NCBI GenBank assembly: GCA_023150835.1
Contig: JAKLKB010000058.1
Coordinates: 1-57,205, forward strand
Source: Myxococcota bacterium
GTDB taxonomy: Bacteria > Myxococcota_C > UBA6777
DNA: 57,205 bases
Direction: 5' to 3'
The notes under the pieces were generated by a model. That model ran no database searches. It was not told the origin of the DNA and worked only from the letters and a program-made list of their open reading frames with translations. Shown one piece after another: positions 1 through 9,224 of the stretch (the stretch's first letter is position 1; every line of letters begins with the position of its first letter). The position numbers were made by a program, and so were the translations under genes.

Positions 1-834
1 CCCCACCCCACAGTCCCTCCCCCGCAAATGGCCATGCCTCTCGGAGCAAACATCTCCCCGATCCTCCACACAAACACCGTCGAATACACCCCACCCCTCG
101 CCGATCTCGCATCGCTCAACCCCACCCCCAATGAATCCCCCACTTCGTCCGATCTTACCGCACCCGCCACACTCGCGATCACCGACACTTCCAACACCTC
201 CAACACCTCCAACACCTCCGACACTTCCGATACTTCCGACACTTCCGATGCTTCCGACACTTCCGATGCTTCCGACACCTCCGATGCTTCCGACACTTCC
301 AATTCCTCCGAACCATCGAACTCTTCCACCGAATCCGGAACATCGGAACTATCCGATACCTCCACCGCATCAACTCTGACCAAAACGTCTAAAATGCTGG
401 TTCCCACGGAAACTTCAAGCGTCCTTCCTTTGGCAGCACTTACAGTAACGGAGCAAGTGCCGCTCGCGTCCGCCTCCACCAACTCCATTCCGCCCGCAAC
501 AACGGGGCAAACGGAGATCATTGCGCCGATATCCAAAGCCCCCTCGCTACTTTTTCATCACACGGTTTCTGAATCCCAAGACTCCGACGAAGTGCTGTCA
601 TCTTGGACTTTTCCTCCGAAGCAACTCACGGTGAGAGATACTTTTATCGATCCCGACTTCCCCTATTTTCCGTACGAATCGAATATAACCGAACCGCGTT
701 TTCTTGTGCGCTCTTTTTTGTGGGGCGCTTTGACGGGATGTGTCTTGCTTTTTGCCGTGTATCTCTGGGCTTCCTACCGCACTGTATCCCCGCCCCCCTC
801 CACTTCTCGACCAACGTTGCAGGTGAAACCATAG
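1..834 (+). CDS. Ser/Thr-rich membrane protein, possibly 3' part of a larger gene
   Basis: The frame is open from base 1, with the first ATG at 28, so the gene may begin before the window. From the ATG it encodes 268 residues: a low-complexity N-terminal half with a run of Thr-Ser-Asp units (about residues 50-95, encoded by a 9/15-bp minisatellite at roughly 186-300), a Pro/Thr/Ser linker, and one hydrophobic segment (about 226-246, FLWGALTGCVLLFAVYLW) followed by a short Arg/Pro tail. No catalytic domain is visible. The linker-plus-late-transmembrane arrangement resembles the tail of the Ser/Thr kinase at 50015 in this window, so this could be the C-terminal part of such a kinase. That is only inference. 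No usable ribosome binding site is seen before 28. Confidence 0.55.
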   Translation, partial: PHPTVPPPQMAMPLGANISPILHTNTVEYTPPLADLASLNPTPNESPTSSDLTAPATLAITDTSNTSNTSNTSDTSDTSDTSDASDTSDASDTSDASDTSNSSEPSNSSTESGTSELSDTSTASTLTKTSKMLVPTETSSVLPLAALTVTEQVPLASASTNSIPPATTGQTEIIAPISKAPSLLFHHTVSESQDSDEVLSSWTFPPKQLTVRDTFIDPDFPYFPYESNITEPRFLVRSFLWGALTGCVLLFAVYLWASYRTVSPPPSTSRPTLQVKP

Positions 835-1076
835 TGCCTGTCGCTTCGTAAAAACCCCGTGCTCGCGCCACCTGAGATTGTCGCTGCGTGACCCCCCCGT
901 GTTCGCGCCCCCCCAAGCGGCGCAGTTGTTGGTTTGAAAAACATCTGCTCTCCCCGCCAATACGGGGTCAAGGGGGCCGCGCTCCCTTGCGGGGTGTGGT
1001 ACCTCGCCCCACAAAAATAACCCCCACAAAAATAACCCCCACAAAAACGCCTCCCACAAAACAAGCCCGAACGGCA
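835..1076. repeat. Intergenic hairpin repeat, family A, copy 1, with 15-bp tandem repeats
   Basis: No gene. The core (about 893-1006) reads, in order, a gtgttcgcgcc block, a caagcggcgcag block, tttgaaaaac, an ATACGGGGTCAAGG block, a stem-forming CCGCGCTCCCTTGCGGGGTG part and CGCCCCAC. Immediately after it come four tandem units of 15 bp (CCCCACAAAAATAAC, 1007-1066): two identical, two diverged. They lie just before the galT stop codon. Related cores lie in at least nine other intergenic regions here, in both orientations. Confidence 0.75.
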
Positions 1077-2129
1077 TCAAAACGAGGGTAGGTCATCCAC
1101 AGACAAAGCGCGCAAACGGGCGGCGGCTTGTTCGGCGGTGATATCGCGTTGGGATTCGCCGAGCATCTCATAACCAACCATAAACTTTTTTACCGTCGCG
1201 GAGCGCAACAACGGAGGATAAAAGTGCGCATGAAGCAGCCAATGTTCGGCATCCTGTTCGGTCGAAGGCGCGCCATGCCAGCCCATCGAATAGGGAAAGG
1301 ACACACCAAACAGCCGATCATAGCGCGTCAAAAAGCGTTTAAGGATCTGTGCGAGAGTGTGGCGTTCTTCGTGACTGACCTCGTGGAGATGCCGAATCCC
1401 CGAGCGCTTGGGCAGTAGCAATGTTTCAAACGGCCATATCGCCCAAAAAGGCACGACCACCAACCAGTCGTCATTTTCTTCGACGATGCGCTCTTGGGCC
1501 TCGACTTCGCGCTGTACGACATCTTCGAGCAAAACGCGCCTGTGGCGTTGCCAATAGCTGTATTGTTGGGAGTCTTCGATCGCGGCCTCGTTGGGCAAAA
1601 AGTCGCTCGCCCAGATCTGCCCGTGAGGATGGGGGTTTGAACAGCCCATCACCTCGCCCTTATTCTCGAAGATCTGCACCCACGCATAACGCGCTGAAAG
1701 CTCGATGTATTGGTCTTGCCAGAGCGCAACAACCTTTTCGATGGCGTCCACTTCCATCTCGGGCAGAGTCAGATCGTGGCGTGGCGAAAAGCAGATCACG
1801 CGGCACTCTCCGCGTGCAGGCATGATCTGAAACAGCGGATCTTCGCCGTGTTCGGGATCGGAGCTTGGTGTGTCGGGCAACAAAGCCGCAAAGTCGTTGG
1901 TAAACACAAAAGTGTCCTGATAAGGCGGGTTTTGCAAACCTCCTGCACGCGCATTACCCGGGCAGAGATAACAATGCGGATCATGGGCAGGGCGTTTCGC
2001 CGTCGAAGGTGCTTCTTGCGCCCCTTGCCACGGTCGTTTTGTGCGATGCGGCGAAACCAACACCCACTCCCCACGCAGCGGATTGTAGCGACGATGTGGA
2101 TGATCTTCGGCTCGAAATGACGTGATCAT
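1077..2129 (-). CDS. galT: Galactose-1-phosphate uridylyltransferase
   Basis: Leloir-pathway enzyme that exchanges UMP between UDP-glucose and galactose-1-phosphate, giving UDP-galactose and glucose-1-phosphate; cytosolic. The 350-residue product is the usual size. It carries the zinc-site pair CYLC (Cys53, Cys56) and the nucleophile motif NPHPHGQ (His167-Pro-His169, the second His being the one uridylylated in the family). An open frame extends further upstream, but the start at 2129 is chosen because AAGGAGG precedes it and because its ATG overlaps the galK stop in ATGA, indicating translational coupling. Lies downstream of galK in a two-gene operon that is divergent from the alpha-galactosidase gene. 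Confidence 0.95.
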   Translation of the reverse strand: MITSFRAEDHPHRRYNPLRGEWVLVSPHRTKRPWQGAQEAPSTAKRPAHDPHCYLCPGNARAGGLQNPPYQDTFVFTNDFAALLPDTPSSDPEHGEDPLFQIMPARGECRVICFSPRHDLTLPEMEVDAIEKVVALWQDQYIELSARYAWVQIFENKGEVMGCSNPHPHGQIWASDFLPNEAAIEDSQQYSYWQRHRRVLLEDVVQREVEAQERIVEENDDWLVVVPFWAIWPFETLLLPKRSGIRHLHEVSHEERHTLAQILKRFLTRYDRLFGVSFPYSMGWHGAPSTEQDAEHWLLHAHFYPPLLRSATVKKFMVGYEMLGESQRDITAEQAAARLRALSVDDLPSF

Positions 2130-3370
2130 GCGCCCTCCTTTTGTGGCATCACAGAATGGTTCTTCTCGATCTCCAACGCTCCCGGGCCGATCTGAGCAGG
2201 CAAGAACGCAGGCGACCAACCGAACGCCGCTGTGTACGCCTCTCCAACTTCCGCACAGTAGGCCCCAACACGCTCTTGTTCGACTACTGCCAACATACAG
2301 CCGCCCGAACCATCACCCCCTGTCATCCGTGCGCCGACGCATCCCGAAAAGGCTTGGCTGTGTTGCACCAAAAAGTCGATCTGTGGACCCGAAACCTCGT
2401 AATCTTCGGCCAACGAACGATGCCCCGCATTTAAGACCTGTCCAAATCCCACCAGATCTCCCGATGCAAGGGCTTTTGCTGCGGCCTCTACCCGCTGCGG
2501 CTCCGTCAACAAATGCCGCGCACGCTTTTGTAAGATCGGCTCCGAAAACAACGCCAACGCCGCGTCCAATTTCTCAGCAGGCAGCTTGCACAAGACCGCC
2601 TCCCCAAACGCTGCACCCACCCGCTTGGCGATGGCATCGGCTTCTGCACGGCGCTCATTGTACACCGAAGAGGCCAACGTCCGCGACTTGCGCGAATCTA
2701 CGATCATCAGCGTATGCGTCTCAAACGGCAGCGGTACATAACGGATATCCAACGTCTCACAATCCATTAACATCCCATGCCCCGCCCGACCCAACGCCAC
2801 CGAAGCTTGATCCATCACCCCACAATTCACCCGATTGAAGGTGTTTTCCGCATATTGTGTCAAACGCGCCATCTCCTTACGTGCTTCCATCGGATCCTCT
2901 GCCAACGAATACCCCGAAAAAGCCTCGATGATCAACGCCGTACACACTTCCATCGACGCTGAACTCGACAACCCTCCCCCCGGGATATCCCCGTGATAAA
3001 AGATCTCCAACGGCGGGATCTTTGCCCCTCGCGTCAAATACTCCGAAAACACACCCTTCGGATAATTCGCCCAGTCGTCCTCTTCTCGATACGCCAACGC
3101 CGCATCCAACGGAAAGCGCACGATCCGATCGAATCGCGTTGAACGCACCGCAACCCCTTCTTCTCGACCGATCCGCGCCGCAGCATACGTCCCCACATGC
3201 AAGGTCGCTGGAAACACCAACCCTCCGCAATAATCGATATGCTCTCCGATCAAATTCACCCGCCCGGGCGCAAAAAACCAGCGTACACCCTCCTCGCTCT
3301 CCCCAAACCATGCCTCTAGCTTGTCTTCCAACAGCGCACACATCTCCCGATAACCCTGCATCAACGACAT
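2126..3370 (-). CDS. galK: Galactokinase
   Basis: Phosphorylates galactose at C1 with ATP, the entry step of the Leloir pathway. At 414 residues it has the normal GHMP-kinase plan: the galactokinase signature [15 protein letters not shown] (36-50), the phosphate-binding loop [11 protein letters not shown] (129-139), and a C-terminal GHMP motif near [10 protein letters not shown]. The start at 3370 is supported by AGAGAGGGTGAG directly upstream. The stop overlaps the galT start by 4 nt. The upstream region 3371-3840 separates it from the divergent alpha-galactosidase gene; the three together would hydrolyse alpha-galactosides and channel the galactose. Confidence 0.95.
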   Translation of the reverse strand: MSLMQGYREMCALLEDKLEAWFGESEEGVRWFFAPGRVNLIGEHIDYCGGLVFPATLHVGTYAAARIGREEGVAVRSTRFDRIVRFPLDAALAYREEDDWANYPKGVFSEYLTRGAKIPPLEIFYHGDIPGGGLSSSASMEVCTALIIEAFSGYSLAEDPMEARKEMARLTQYAENTFNRVNCGVMDQASVALGRAGHGMLMDCETLDIRYVPLPFETHTLMIVDSRKSRTLASSVYNERRAEADAIAKRVGAAFGEAVLCKLPAEKLDAALALFSEPILQKRARHLLTEPQRVEAAAKALASGDLVGFGQVLNAGHRSLAEDYEVSGPQIDFLVQHSQAFSGCVGARMTGGDGSGGCMLAVVEQERVGAYCAEVGEAYTAAFGWSPAFLPAQIGPGALEIEKNHSVMPQKEGA

Positions 3371-3840
3371 CTCACCCTCTCTTTAATCTTCTTGTAGGAT
3401 AGGACTTACGCAGTTCGCTCGTTTTGGTGGGGCTTTACCCCACGCCCCACAAGGGACTGTCGCCCCTTGACCCCGAAAGGGGCGAAACGATCAATGTTTT
3501 TCAAATCAGCAACCCTCTCACTTGAAGTGCCGCGAACACGGCTTTTTTGGCAACTGCGTCATACAAAATCCGCAGGGCGCACGATCGCAAAACGTAGGGG
3601 CAGCCCCCTGTGGCTGCCCAAGAATCGGGCGTCTACGTACTCTCCTTTGTGTACGCATCACTCGGATATCGTATAAGTCCTATTCCACGATAAGCACGGC
3701 TTTTTTACAACGACTCCCTCCTCAACGAGAAGATCTTTTGCACTCGAATCAACACCTCAAGAACGCGCATGCTACTTGCCTTTTGAACCTCGGTCAAGCC
3801 AAGATACTCCCCAAGCACCCACCCCAACGGAGGAAGCCCT
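3371..3840. repeat. galK/alpha-galactosidase divergent spacer holding one A and one B repeat
   Basis: No gene. About 3427-3548 is a family A hairpin repeat in reverse orientation relative to copy 1 (GGGGC..CCCCACGCCCCAC, AAGGGACTGTCGCCCCTTGACCCC, tttttcaaat, GAAGTGCCGCGAACACGG). 3561-3674 is a 114-bp MITE-like B element with inverted ends: ATACAAAATCCG on the left and CGGATATCGTAT on the right, around a GTAGGGGCAGCCCCCTGTGG / CTGCCC core. The last 160 bp before 3841 carry no recognised repeat and presumably hold the promoter of the alpha-galactosidase gene. Confidence 0.7.
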
Positions 3841-5910
3841 ATGTCTGCTTTTTCACATGGAACCTTGCGCTTTCACCAAGACGGTATCGCCCACAGCCTC
3901 GACTTGATCGTCGGAAAGCCCACCACCTACAACGATATCCAAGTCGAATGGATACTTTCTCCTCATCCCCACGGCTCACAACTGCGGATGAGCCTCGATT
4001 GCCCACAGCCCGTCGTGATCGAATCTTTGACACTTGAAACCGCCTTTACCTTCGACCCTCAAGAACACATCCTGATCAACGCTTTCCAATCGTGGTCTAG
4101 CGCAGGCGAATATCGCCTCCACGACACGCGTTCCCCTTTGCACGTCGGAGAAGACGCCACCGATTGGTACGAACTGCTCAAAAACTACGGAGATTACAGC
4201 TTTTTCAACTACGATACACGCCCCGGTCATTTTCACAGCTACACTTACCTGATGTTTCGCAAAGGAACCCGCACTCCCCAACTCTTCGGCTCGATCGACG
4301 AAGATCAAGGCTACACGATCTTTACCACCCATCCGTCCACAGGACATCTGCGCGTCCAAAAAGATTGGCAAGGACTCCATCTCGTCGGTCAAACCACGCC
4401 CTTTGCCCTCTGGTTCGGACAAGGTGACGAACAAGCCCTGTTCACCGACTACACCGCCGCGTTCCGCCATAAAAGTCCCGATTATCCGCCGCTTTCAGGT
4501 TGGACCAGTTGGTATCATTATTATACCGACATCAGCGAAGCCACTATCCTACAAAACCTCCACACCTTCCAAGAGCAACAGATCCCCACCGATATCTTTC
4601 AAATCGACGACGGCTATCAATGGGCCATCGGCGACTGGTTGCGCACGCTTCCTGATCGCTTTCCCAACGGCATGAAGCCCATCGCAGAGGCCATCCATCA
4701 GGCCGGATATAAGGCGGGATTGTGGTTGGCTCCTTTCATCTGTGAGCAAAAGTCTTCTCTCCCTCAAGAGCATCCCTCGTGGATCTTGCGCGATGAACAC
4801 GGAAACCCCCGTGTGGTCGGAAACAATCCCTTTTACTGGAGCGGCGAATTCTACGCCCTCGATATCTATCATCCCGAAGTTCAAGCCTATCTCCAACAAG
4901 TCTTTGCCACCATCCTCGAAGATTGGGGCTTTGATATGGTCAAGCTCGACTTCTTGTATGGAGCCGCACTGTGGCCGCCTTCCCACAAAAGCCGAGGCAT
5001 GGTCATGAGCGATGGCATGGCCTTGTTGCGGCGCTGGTGCAAAGATCGCTTGATCCTCGGTTGTGGTGTCCCTCTAGGCGCAGCATGGGGCCGCGTGGAC
5101 TTTTGCCGCATCGGAAGCGACGTCGGCCTCGGATGGGAAGACGAATACCTCTCTCAGATCCTTTACCAAGAGCGCGTATCCACCGTCAATTCACTCAACA
5201 GCACCCTCGCTCGCCGCCACCTCAACCACCGCGCCTTCCTCAATGACCCCGATGTCTACTTTCTCCGCGACCAAAACCTCTCCATGAACGACCACCAAAA
5301 ACACTCCCTCTTCCTCGCAAACCAGATCTTCGGAAGCCTGCTCTTTACTTCCGATCCCATCGGCGAATACAACGACGCACAACGCGCTCTCTACCTCTCC
5401 CAATTCCCTGTCCTCCCCAAAACCCTCGAAGACTTCTTCTGGGATGGCCCTCTCCGCCTCGCCACCTTCCGCATCCAAGACCTCCGCTACACCGTCGCCA
5501 TGAACCTCCACGCACAACCCAGCACAATCGCGATCTCCCCCGGCCTTTATTACGAGCGCAACCTCGGATGGCTCGACCTCCGCGATCACACCACCCTCTC
5601 CCTCGCACCCCACCAAAGCCGCTGCCTCCTTCACGTCTCCACCGAACCTTGGACCCTGATCGGTGGCGATGCTCACCTCTTCCCTTGTTCCGAAGTCTCC
5701 GCACTTTCCATCCAACAACACAACCTCACCCTCCTTCTTCACCCCCACACCCGCCGCCAAGGCACCCTCTTTCTTTCCGTCCCACCCGATAGCCCGCCCC
5801 TACACGTCGATCGCCAAACCTACACCCCACAACACGCACACGGCCTGTCTTTCCTCGCCATCCCCACCTCCCGGCTCTTCGGCCTCCACACTCCATCCCC
5901 ACATCCCTGA
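3841..5910 (+). CDS. Alpha-galactosidase, GH36 family
   Basis: Predicted retaining alpha-galactosidase (melibiase/raffinose type). The 689-residue protein has the GH36 order: N-terminal beta-sandwich, a (beta/alpha)8 barrel from about residue 210, and a C-terminal beta domain. The barrel shows GWTSWYHYY, QIDDGYQ, the nucleophile motif KLDFLYG (Asp370) and the acid/base motif RIGSDVG (Asp427); a spacing of about 57 residues matches the family. There is no signal peptide, so it is probably cytosolic and acts on imported oligosaccharides. GGAGGAAGCCCT before the ATG supports this start. Adjacent galK and galT would use the released galactose. No transporter gene is in the window. Confidence 0.9.
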   Translation: MSAFSHGTLRFHQDGIAHSLDLIVGKPTTYNDIQVEWILSPHPHGSQLRMSLDCPQPVVIESLTLETAFTFDPQEHILINAFQSWSSAGEYRLHDTRSPLHVGEDATDWYELLKNYGDYSFFNYDTRPGHFHSYTYLMFRKGTRTPQLFGSIDEDQGYTIFTTHPSTGHLRVQKDWQGLHLVGQTTPFALWFGQGDEQALFTDYTAAFRHKSPDYPPLSGWTSWYHYYTDISEATILQNLHTFQEQQIPTDIFQIDDGYQWAIGDWLRTLPDRFPNGMKPIAEAIHQAGYKAGLWLAPFICEQKSSLPQEHPSWILRDEHGNPRVVGNNPFYWSGEFYALDIYHPEVQAYLQQVFATILEDWGFDMVKLDFLYGAALWPPSHKSRGMVMSDGMALLRRWCKDRLILGCGVPLGAAWGRVDFCRIGSDVGLGWEDEYLSQILYQERVSTVNSLNSTLARRHLNHRAFLNDPDVYFLRDQNLSMNDHQKHSLFLANQIFGSLLFTSDPIGEYNDAQRALYLSQFPVLPKTLEDFFWDGPLRLATFRIQDLRYTVAMNLHAQPSTIAISPGLYYERNLGWLDLRDHTTLSLAPHQSRCLLHVSTEPWTLIGGDAHLFPCSEVSALSIQQHNLTLLLHPHTRRQGTLFLSVPPDSPPLHVDRQTYTPQHAHGLSFLAIPTSRLFGLHTPSPHP

Positions 5911-6192
5911 TCTCTTTTTTCGGGCTTGTTCTTTGGTTTTTTCGGGCTTGTTCTTTGGTTTTTGTGAGATGGACTTCTTTGGTTTTTGTGAGATGGACTT
6001 CTTTGGTTTTTGTGGGGTTCCACCCCACACCCCGCAAGGGAGCGCGGCTCCCTTGACCCCGTATCAGCGGAGTGATCAGTCGTTTTTCAAACCCACAACA
6101 GCGCCGCTTGAAACGACACGAACACGGGGGTTTTTGTCAGGTTCGACGAGGCTCGGTGGAGCTCGGTGGGATTCGGTGGGATTCGATGGGAT
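5911..6192. repeat. Family A repeat copy 3 with two different sets of tandem repeats
   Basis: Directly after the alpha-galactosidase stop, 5924-6012 holds two tandem arrays: two units of about 22 bp (TTTTTTCGGGCTTGTTCTTTGG) written here in short form as TTTTTCGGGC..TTTGG, then two units of 24 bp (TTTTTGTGAGATGG..TTTGG). They run into the hairpin core at about 6010-6130, including the perfect palindrome AAGGGAGCGCGGCTCCCTT. A further array of 10-bp units (GCTCGGTGGG / ATTCGGTGGG) spans about 6143-6192. Confidence 0.7.
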
Positions 6193-6583
6193 TCTTCCCC
6201 GCGCTCCGCCATAGACTGTCGCCCCTTGACCCCGTACAGGCGGAAGAAACAGCGTTTTTTCAAACAAACAGCGGTTTCGCTTGAAACGACGTGGAAACGG
6301 GGGTTTTTGTCAACTGCGCCACTACGCTTCTTTTGAATTTCCTTGACTTTTCCGCACGGGAGCAAAGCTCCGTATGCGCCCCAATCTCCCCCACCGCAAA
6401 GAATCTCTCACCGCAACGCTACAGGGAGAGACGCGACTTCGGCCCCTAAAAAAATCTTTCGCGCTAAATCAAACGACTTCACCCTCGCTGCACAGATCTG
6501 CTATAAAGCGTGAAAGCCAGAAAGGAAGTCTCCAACGAAGGGCGGAGATGATCGAATGCCACGCTTTCGCCACAGGTATTATC
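6193..6583. repeat. Family A repeat copy 4 and leader of the M15-fold gene
   Basis: About 6193-6306 is another family A core (CGCGCTCCGCCATAGACTGT, CCCCTTGACCCCGTA, tttttcaaac, CTTGAAACGACG). The remaining stretch to 6583 has no recognised gene. It is open in the frame of the downstream gene but its translation is unlike the domain, and it contains a possible TATAAA box near 6511. It probably carries the promoter of the M15-fold/methyltransferase unit. Confidence 0.5.
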
Positions 6584-7144
6584 ATGGAATCCAAGCAACT
6601 CAGCCGACATTTGTCGTTAGACGATTTTTGTACCTGTACACAAACATACCAACGTTTTCAAAACAGGCTGAACCCTTACCCGACCTCCGAAGATAGCGTC
6701 GTAGCACTCCAAGAGCTTGCGGTGTATCTTCTTGATCCGATCATAGATCATTTTTCACGCGACTGCTTCGCTCTCACGTACGGGTTTTGTTCAAAAGATT
6801 TGAAAAAGCACATCGAAAAAGATCCCTTTACAGGCGAGCGCAACGGTCGCATATCCCCTGAACTCGATCAGCACATGGCCGCAGAGCGAACCAAGAACGG
6901 CAAATTTTATTGCAAGAGGCGCGGAGCAGCTTGTGATTTTTGTGTGAAGGGAACAGACAGCCGCTTGGTGGTGGACTGGATTCTTGAAAACGAGTTACCG
7001 TTTGATCGGCTGTACTTTTACGGTGATGCTCGCCCAATCCACCTGAGTCACGGCCCTGAGCAAAGCCATTATCTGTGTATCTTCGGAGAGCAAGGGCAGC
7101 CCAAGAAGCTTTCAAAAGCGCAGTGGTTTGCGCGTTCTTGGTGA
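6584..7144 (+). CDS. M15-peptidase-fold (Hedgehog/DD-peptidase-like) protein of the defence island
   Basis: The 186-residue product aligns by eye with the Peptidase_M15_3 pattern: LSRHLSLDDF start, TYGFCSKDL (equivalent of the SGYRS..LN loop), a QH (His97) and, after an unusual insert of about 15 residues, GAACDF (Asp118), then LPFDRLYFYG and PIHLSHG (His153). His97, Asp118 and His153 would be the zinc ligands. Family members cut peptidoglycan stems, but here there is no signal peptide and the neighbour is a phosphorothioation-associated methyltransferase, so a cytosolic defence role is inferred rather than cell-wall hydrolysis. Start is uncertain: ATG 6584 fits the domain, ATG 6548 has a GAAGGGCGGAG leader. 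The next gene begins about 40 bp downstream. Confidence 0.7.
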   Translation: MESKQLSRHLSLDDFCTCTQTYQRFQNRLNPYPTSEDSVVALQELAVYLLDPIIDHFSRDCFALTYGFCSKDLKKHIEKDPFTGERNGRISPELDQHMAAERTKNGKFYCKRRGAACDFCVKGTDSRLVVDWILENELPFDRLYFYGDARPIHLSHGPEQSHYLCIFGEQGQPKKLSKAQWFARSW

Positions 7145-7184
7145 TGTTTTTTCACAAGCATTCCACGAACAGGATCATTTCAGA

Positions 7185-9224
7185 ATGGAAAAAAAAGAAT
7201 ACATCTCACTAGTTGAAGGGCTACTCGTGGGGAAGCGGGTAAGGGGGGCTGTTTATATGCACCGTGATGCCTTGAGCGAGGCATCCGCTTCTTTGCAAGA
7301 TTTCCTTTGGACGCTCGCGAAACGCTGCTTGAAGCATGAGTCATGGAGCGTCGTCAGGTTAGGTACGTCGGATCACAGCGTCTCTTTCTTGGATTACCCT
7401 CGTTTTTTCGAGGACGCCTTTCCTTCCTTGCTCTACAGCACGAAGATTGAATTGGGCAGCCTGTCTGTTTCAGAAAGAGATTACAGCGCATCAGAAAATC
7501 CTTTTATTTTGCATCGAAAAGAAACTATGTTGCCCTCAACACACCACGCGTACCAACAAGCCAAGGAGAACACCGATGTTGCTGAGAATCACGGATGTTT
7601 CGAGGAAACCGCAAAGATTGGGCGGCAAAACGCTTGGCTGCAAATACTTCAAAAAAAAGGATTAGAAGTACGAGGAGATCGCATCGTGCTTTCCGCGCAA
7701 GCAGTATCGCCTTTGGGTAGCGAACCTGTATTGGTTGATCGGCACAAAACTGCGATCAAGCGCTCAAACCTGTCCCGTCCAATGCAACTTTTAGAAAAAT
7801 TTGGCTTATTAAAAGGCGAACACGCAGTATTCGACTACGGTTGCGGGCAAGGGGACGATCTGCAAGTTCTCGCATTGAACGGTATAAACGCGGCTGGTTG
7901 GGACCCTGTGTATCAGCCTCTTGCAACAAAGCAGCCCTCTGACATTGTGAATTTGGGCTTTGTACTGAACGTGATCGAAAATCCCCAAGAACGCAAGCAA
8001 GCCTTGTTGGATGCGTACAGTTTGAGCCAACGCTTGTTTGTTGTATCCGTCATGTTGGGTAAGAACGAAGAAACCGAAACCCAACGCCGCTATCGCGACG
8101 GCGTCCTCACCTCCCGCAACACATTCCAAAAGTATTATAGTCAAGATGAATTTCGACAGTATTTATCTCTTCACTTGGAGGAGGAACCCATCGCGGCAGG
8201 GCCGGGAATCTTTTTTATCTTCAAGGACAAACTGCTCGAACAAGATATCCTTCTCCTCAAACAAAGAGGCCACTCGCAAACTTCGATATTACGAAGGCCA
8301 ACGCAAGCGTTACCATCGAAGAGGCGAGACGTTCTCATCCACGCGAACAAAGAACTTCTTCAAGACTTTTGGCAACACTGCGTCTCTTTCGGAAGGTTAC
8401 CTTTCGAGGACGAGTTCGCGCATAGCGATATTTTGAAAAAGAAATTTTCATCCTTTCGCAAAGCGCATCAAATCTGTTCCGAGCTTTACGATCCTGTTGA
8501 ATTTGAAGAGGGCACAGAATTAAGGAAAAGTGATTTATTAGTGTTTTCTGCGATCAACCTTATACTCCGAAGAAAGCCGTACAAAACATTGTCGCAACGC
8601 GCTCAAAGGGATGTGAAAGCCTTTTTCTCCACGACGAAAGAACTCGCTTGTGAAGCAGAAGCCTTGTTGCACTCCTTAGCAGACACAAGCGTGCTAGAAG
8701 AGCAATGTGGCGAAGCGTACAGAACTTTTCAAATCGGCTTTTTAGAAGAACACAAAACTTACACTTTCCCACGCGATCTTCTGGAATTACTTGAACCTGT
8801 TCTACGTATCTATGTAGGGTGCGCGGCGTATCGTTACGGTGATTTGGAGATGATCGACTTGATCAAGATTCATTTTCACAGCCGCAAAGTGTCCTTCATG
8901 CGCTACGATGATTTCCACACAAAAGCGATCCCGCTCTTACAAGAACGGATCAAAGTGAACCTGCGCACTTTGGAAACAGATATTTTTACGCACGGAGAAC
9001 TCTTTCCCCCATCCCCACTCTATCATCGATCGATGTACTTGACCCCAGAGCACCCGCAATTCGAGGCTCAAAAAGCATTTGAATTCCGTTTGTCTGAGAT
9101 CATACCCATCGAAGGGTATGGTCCGTCTTGGCGATCTTTACAAGACGAACTTTGCGAAAAAGGGTACAAGATAGAGGGTCTTGAAATAAAAAAATTACGC
9201 TCCAAAAAGAAGCCTCAAATGTGA
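7185..9224 (+). CDS. DNA phosphorothioation-associated putative methyltransferase
   Basis: The 679-residue protein contains HKTAIKRSNLSRPMQLL followed by the SAM-binding motif I VFDYGCGQGDD (215-225) and a Rossmann continuation (NLGFVLNVIENP), which is the recognisable signature of the 'DNA phosphorothioation-associated putative methyltransferase' family. An N-terminal region of about 170 residues and a long C-terminal region with no recognised domain flank the methyltransferase core. The start at 7185 has AGGA about 10 nt upstream; an in-frame start at 7128 would overlap the upstream gene. It converges on sspD, and the two stop codons overlap tail-to-tail by 10 bp. Its substrate is not known; DNA or another component of the phosphorothioate system are the obvious candidates. 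Confidence 0.85.
   Translation: MEKKEYISLVEGLLVGKRVRGAVYMHRDALSEASASLQDFLWTLAKRCLKHESWSVVRLGTSDHSVSFLDYPRFFEDAFPSLLYSTKIELGSLSVSERDYSASENPFILHRKETMLPSTHHAYQQAKENTDVAENHGCFEETAKIGRQNAWLQILQKKGLEVRGDRIVLSAQAVSPLGSEPVLVDRHKTAIKRSNLSRPMQLLEKFGLLKGEHAVFDYGCGQGDDLQVLALNGINAAGWDPVYQPLATKQPSDIVNLGFVLNVIENPQERKQALLDAYSLSQRLFVVSVMLGKNEETETQRRYRDGVLTSRNTFQKYYSQDEFRQYLSLHLEEEPIAAGPGIFFIFKDKLLEQDILLLKQRGHSQTSILRRPTQALPSKRRDVLIHANKELLQDFWQHCVSFGRLPFEDEFAHSDILKKKFSSFRKAHQICSELYDPVEFEEGTELRKSDLLVFSAINLILRRKPYKTLSQRAQRDVKAFFSTTKELACEAEALLHSLADTSVLEEQCGEAYRTFQIGFLEEHKTYTFPRDLLELLEPVLRIYVGCAAYRYGDLEMIDLIKIHFHSRKVSFMRYDDFHTKAIPLLQERIKVNLRTLETDIFTHGELFPPSPLYHRSMYLTPEHPQFEAQKAFEFRLSEIIPIEGYGPSWRSLQDELCEKGYKIEGLEIKKLRSKKKPQM

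Noticed and set aside
1007-1066. Short tandem repeats considered as CRISPR or terminator
   Set aside because: Units of 15 bp with no unique spacers and no T-run after a stem; assigned to the family A repeat edge.
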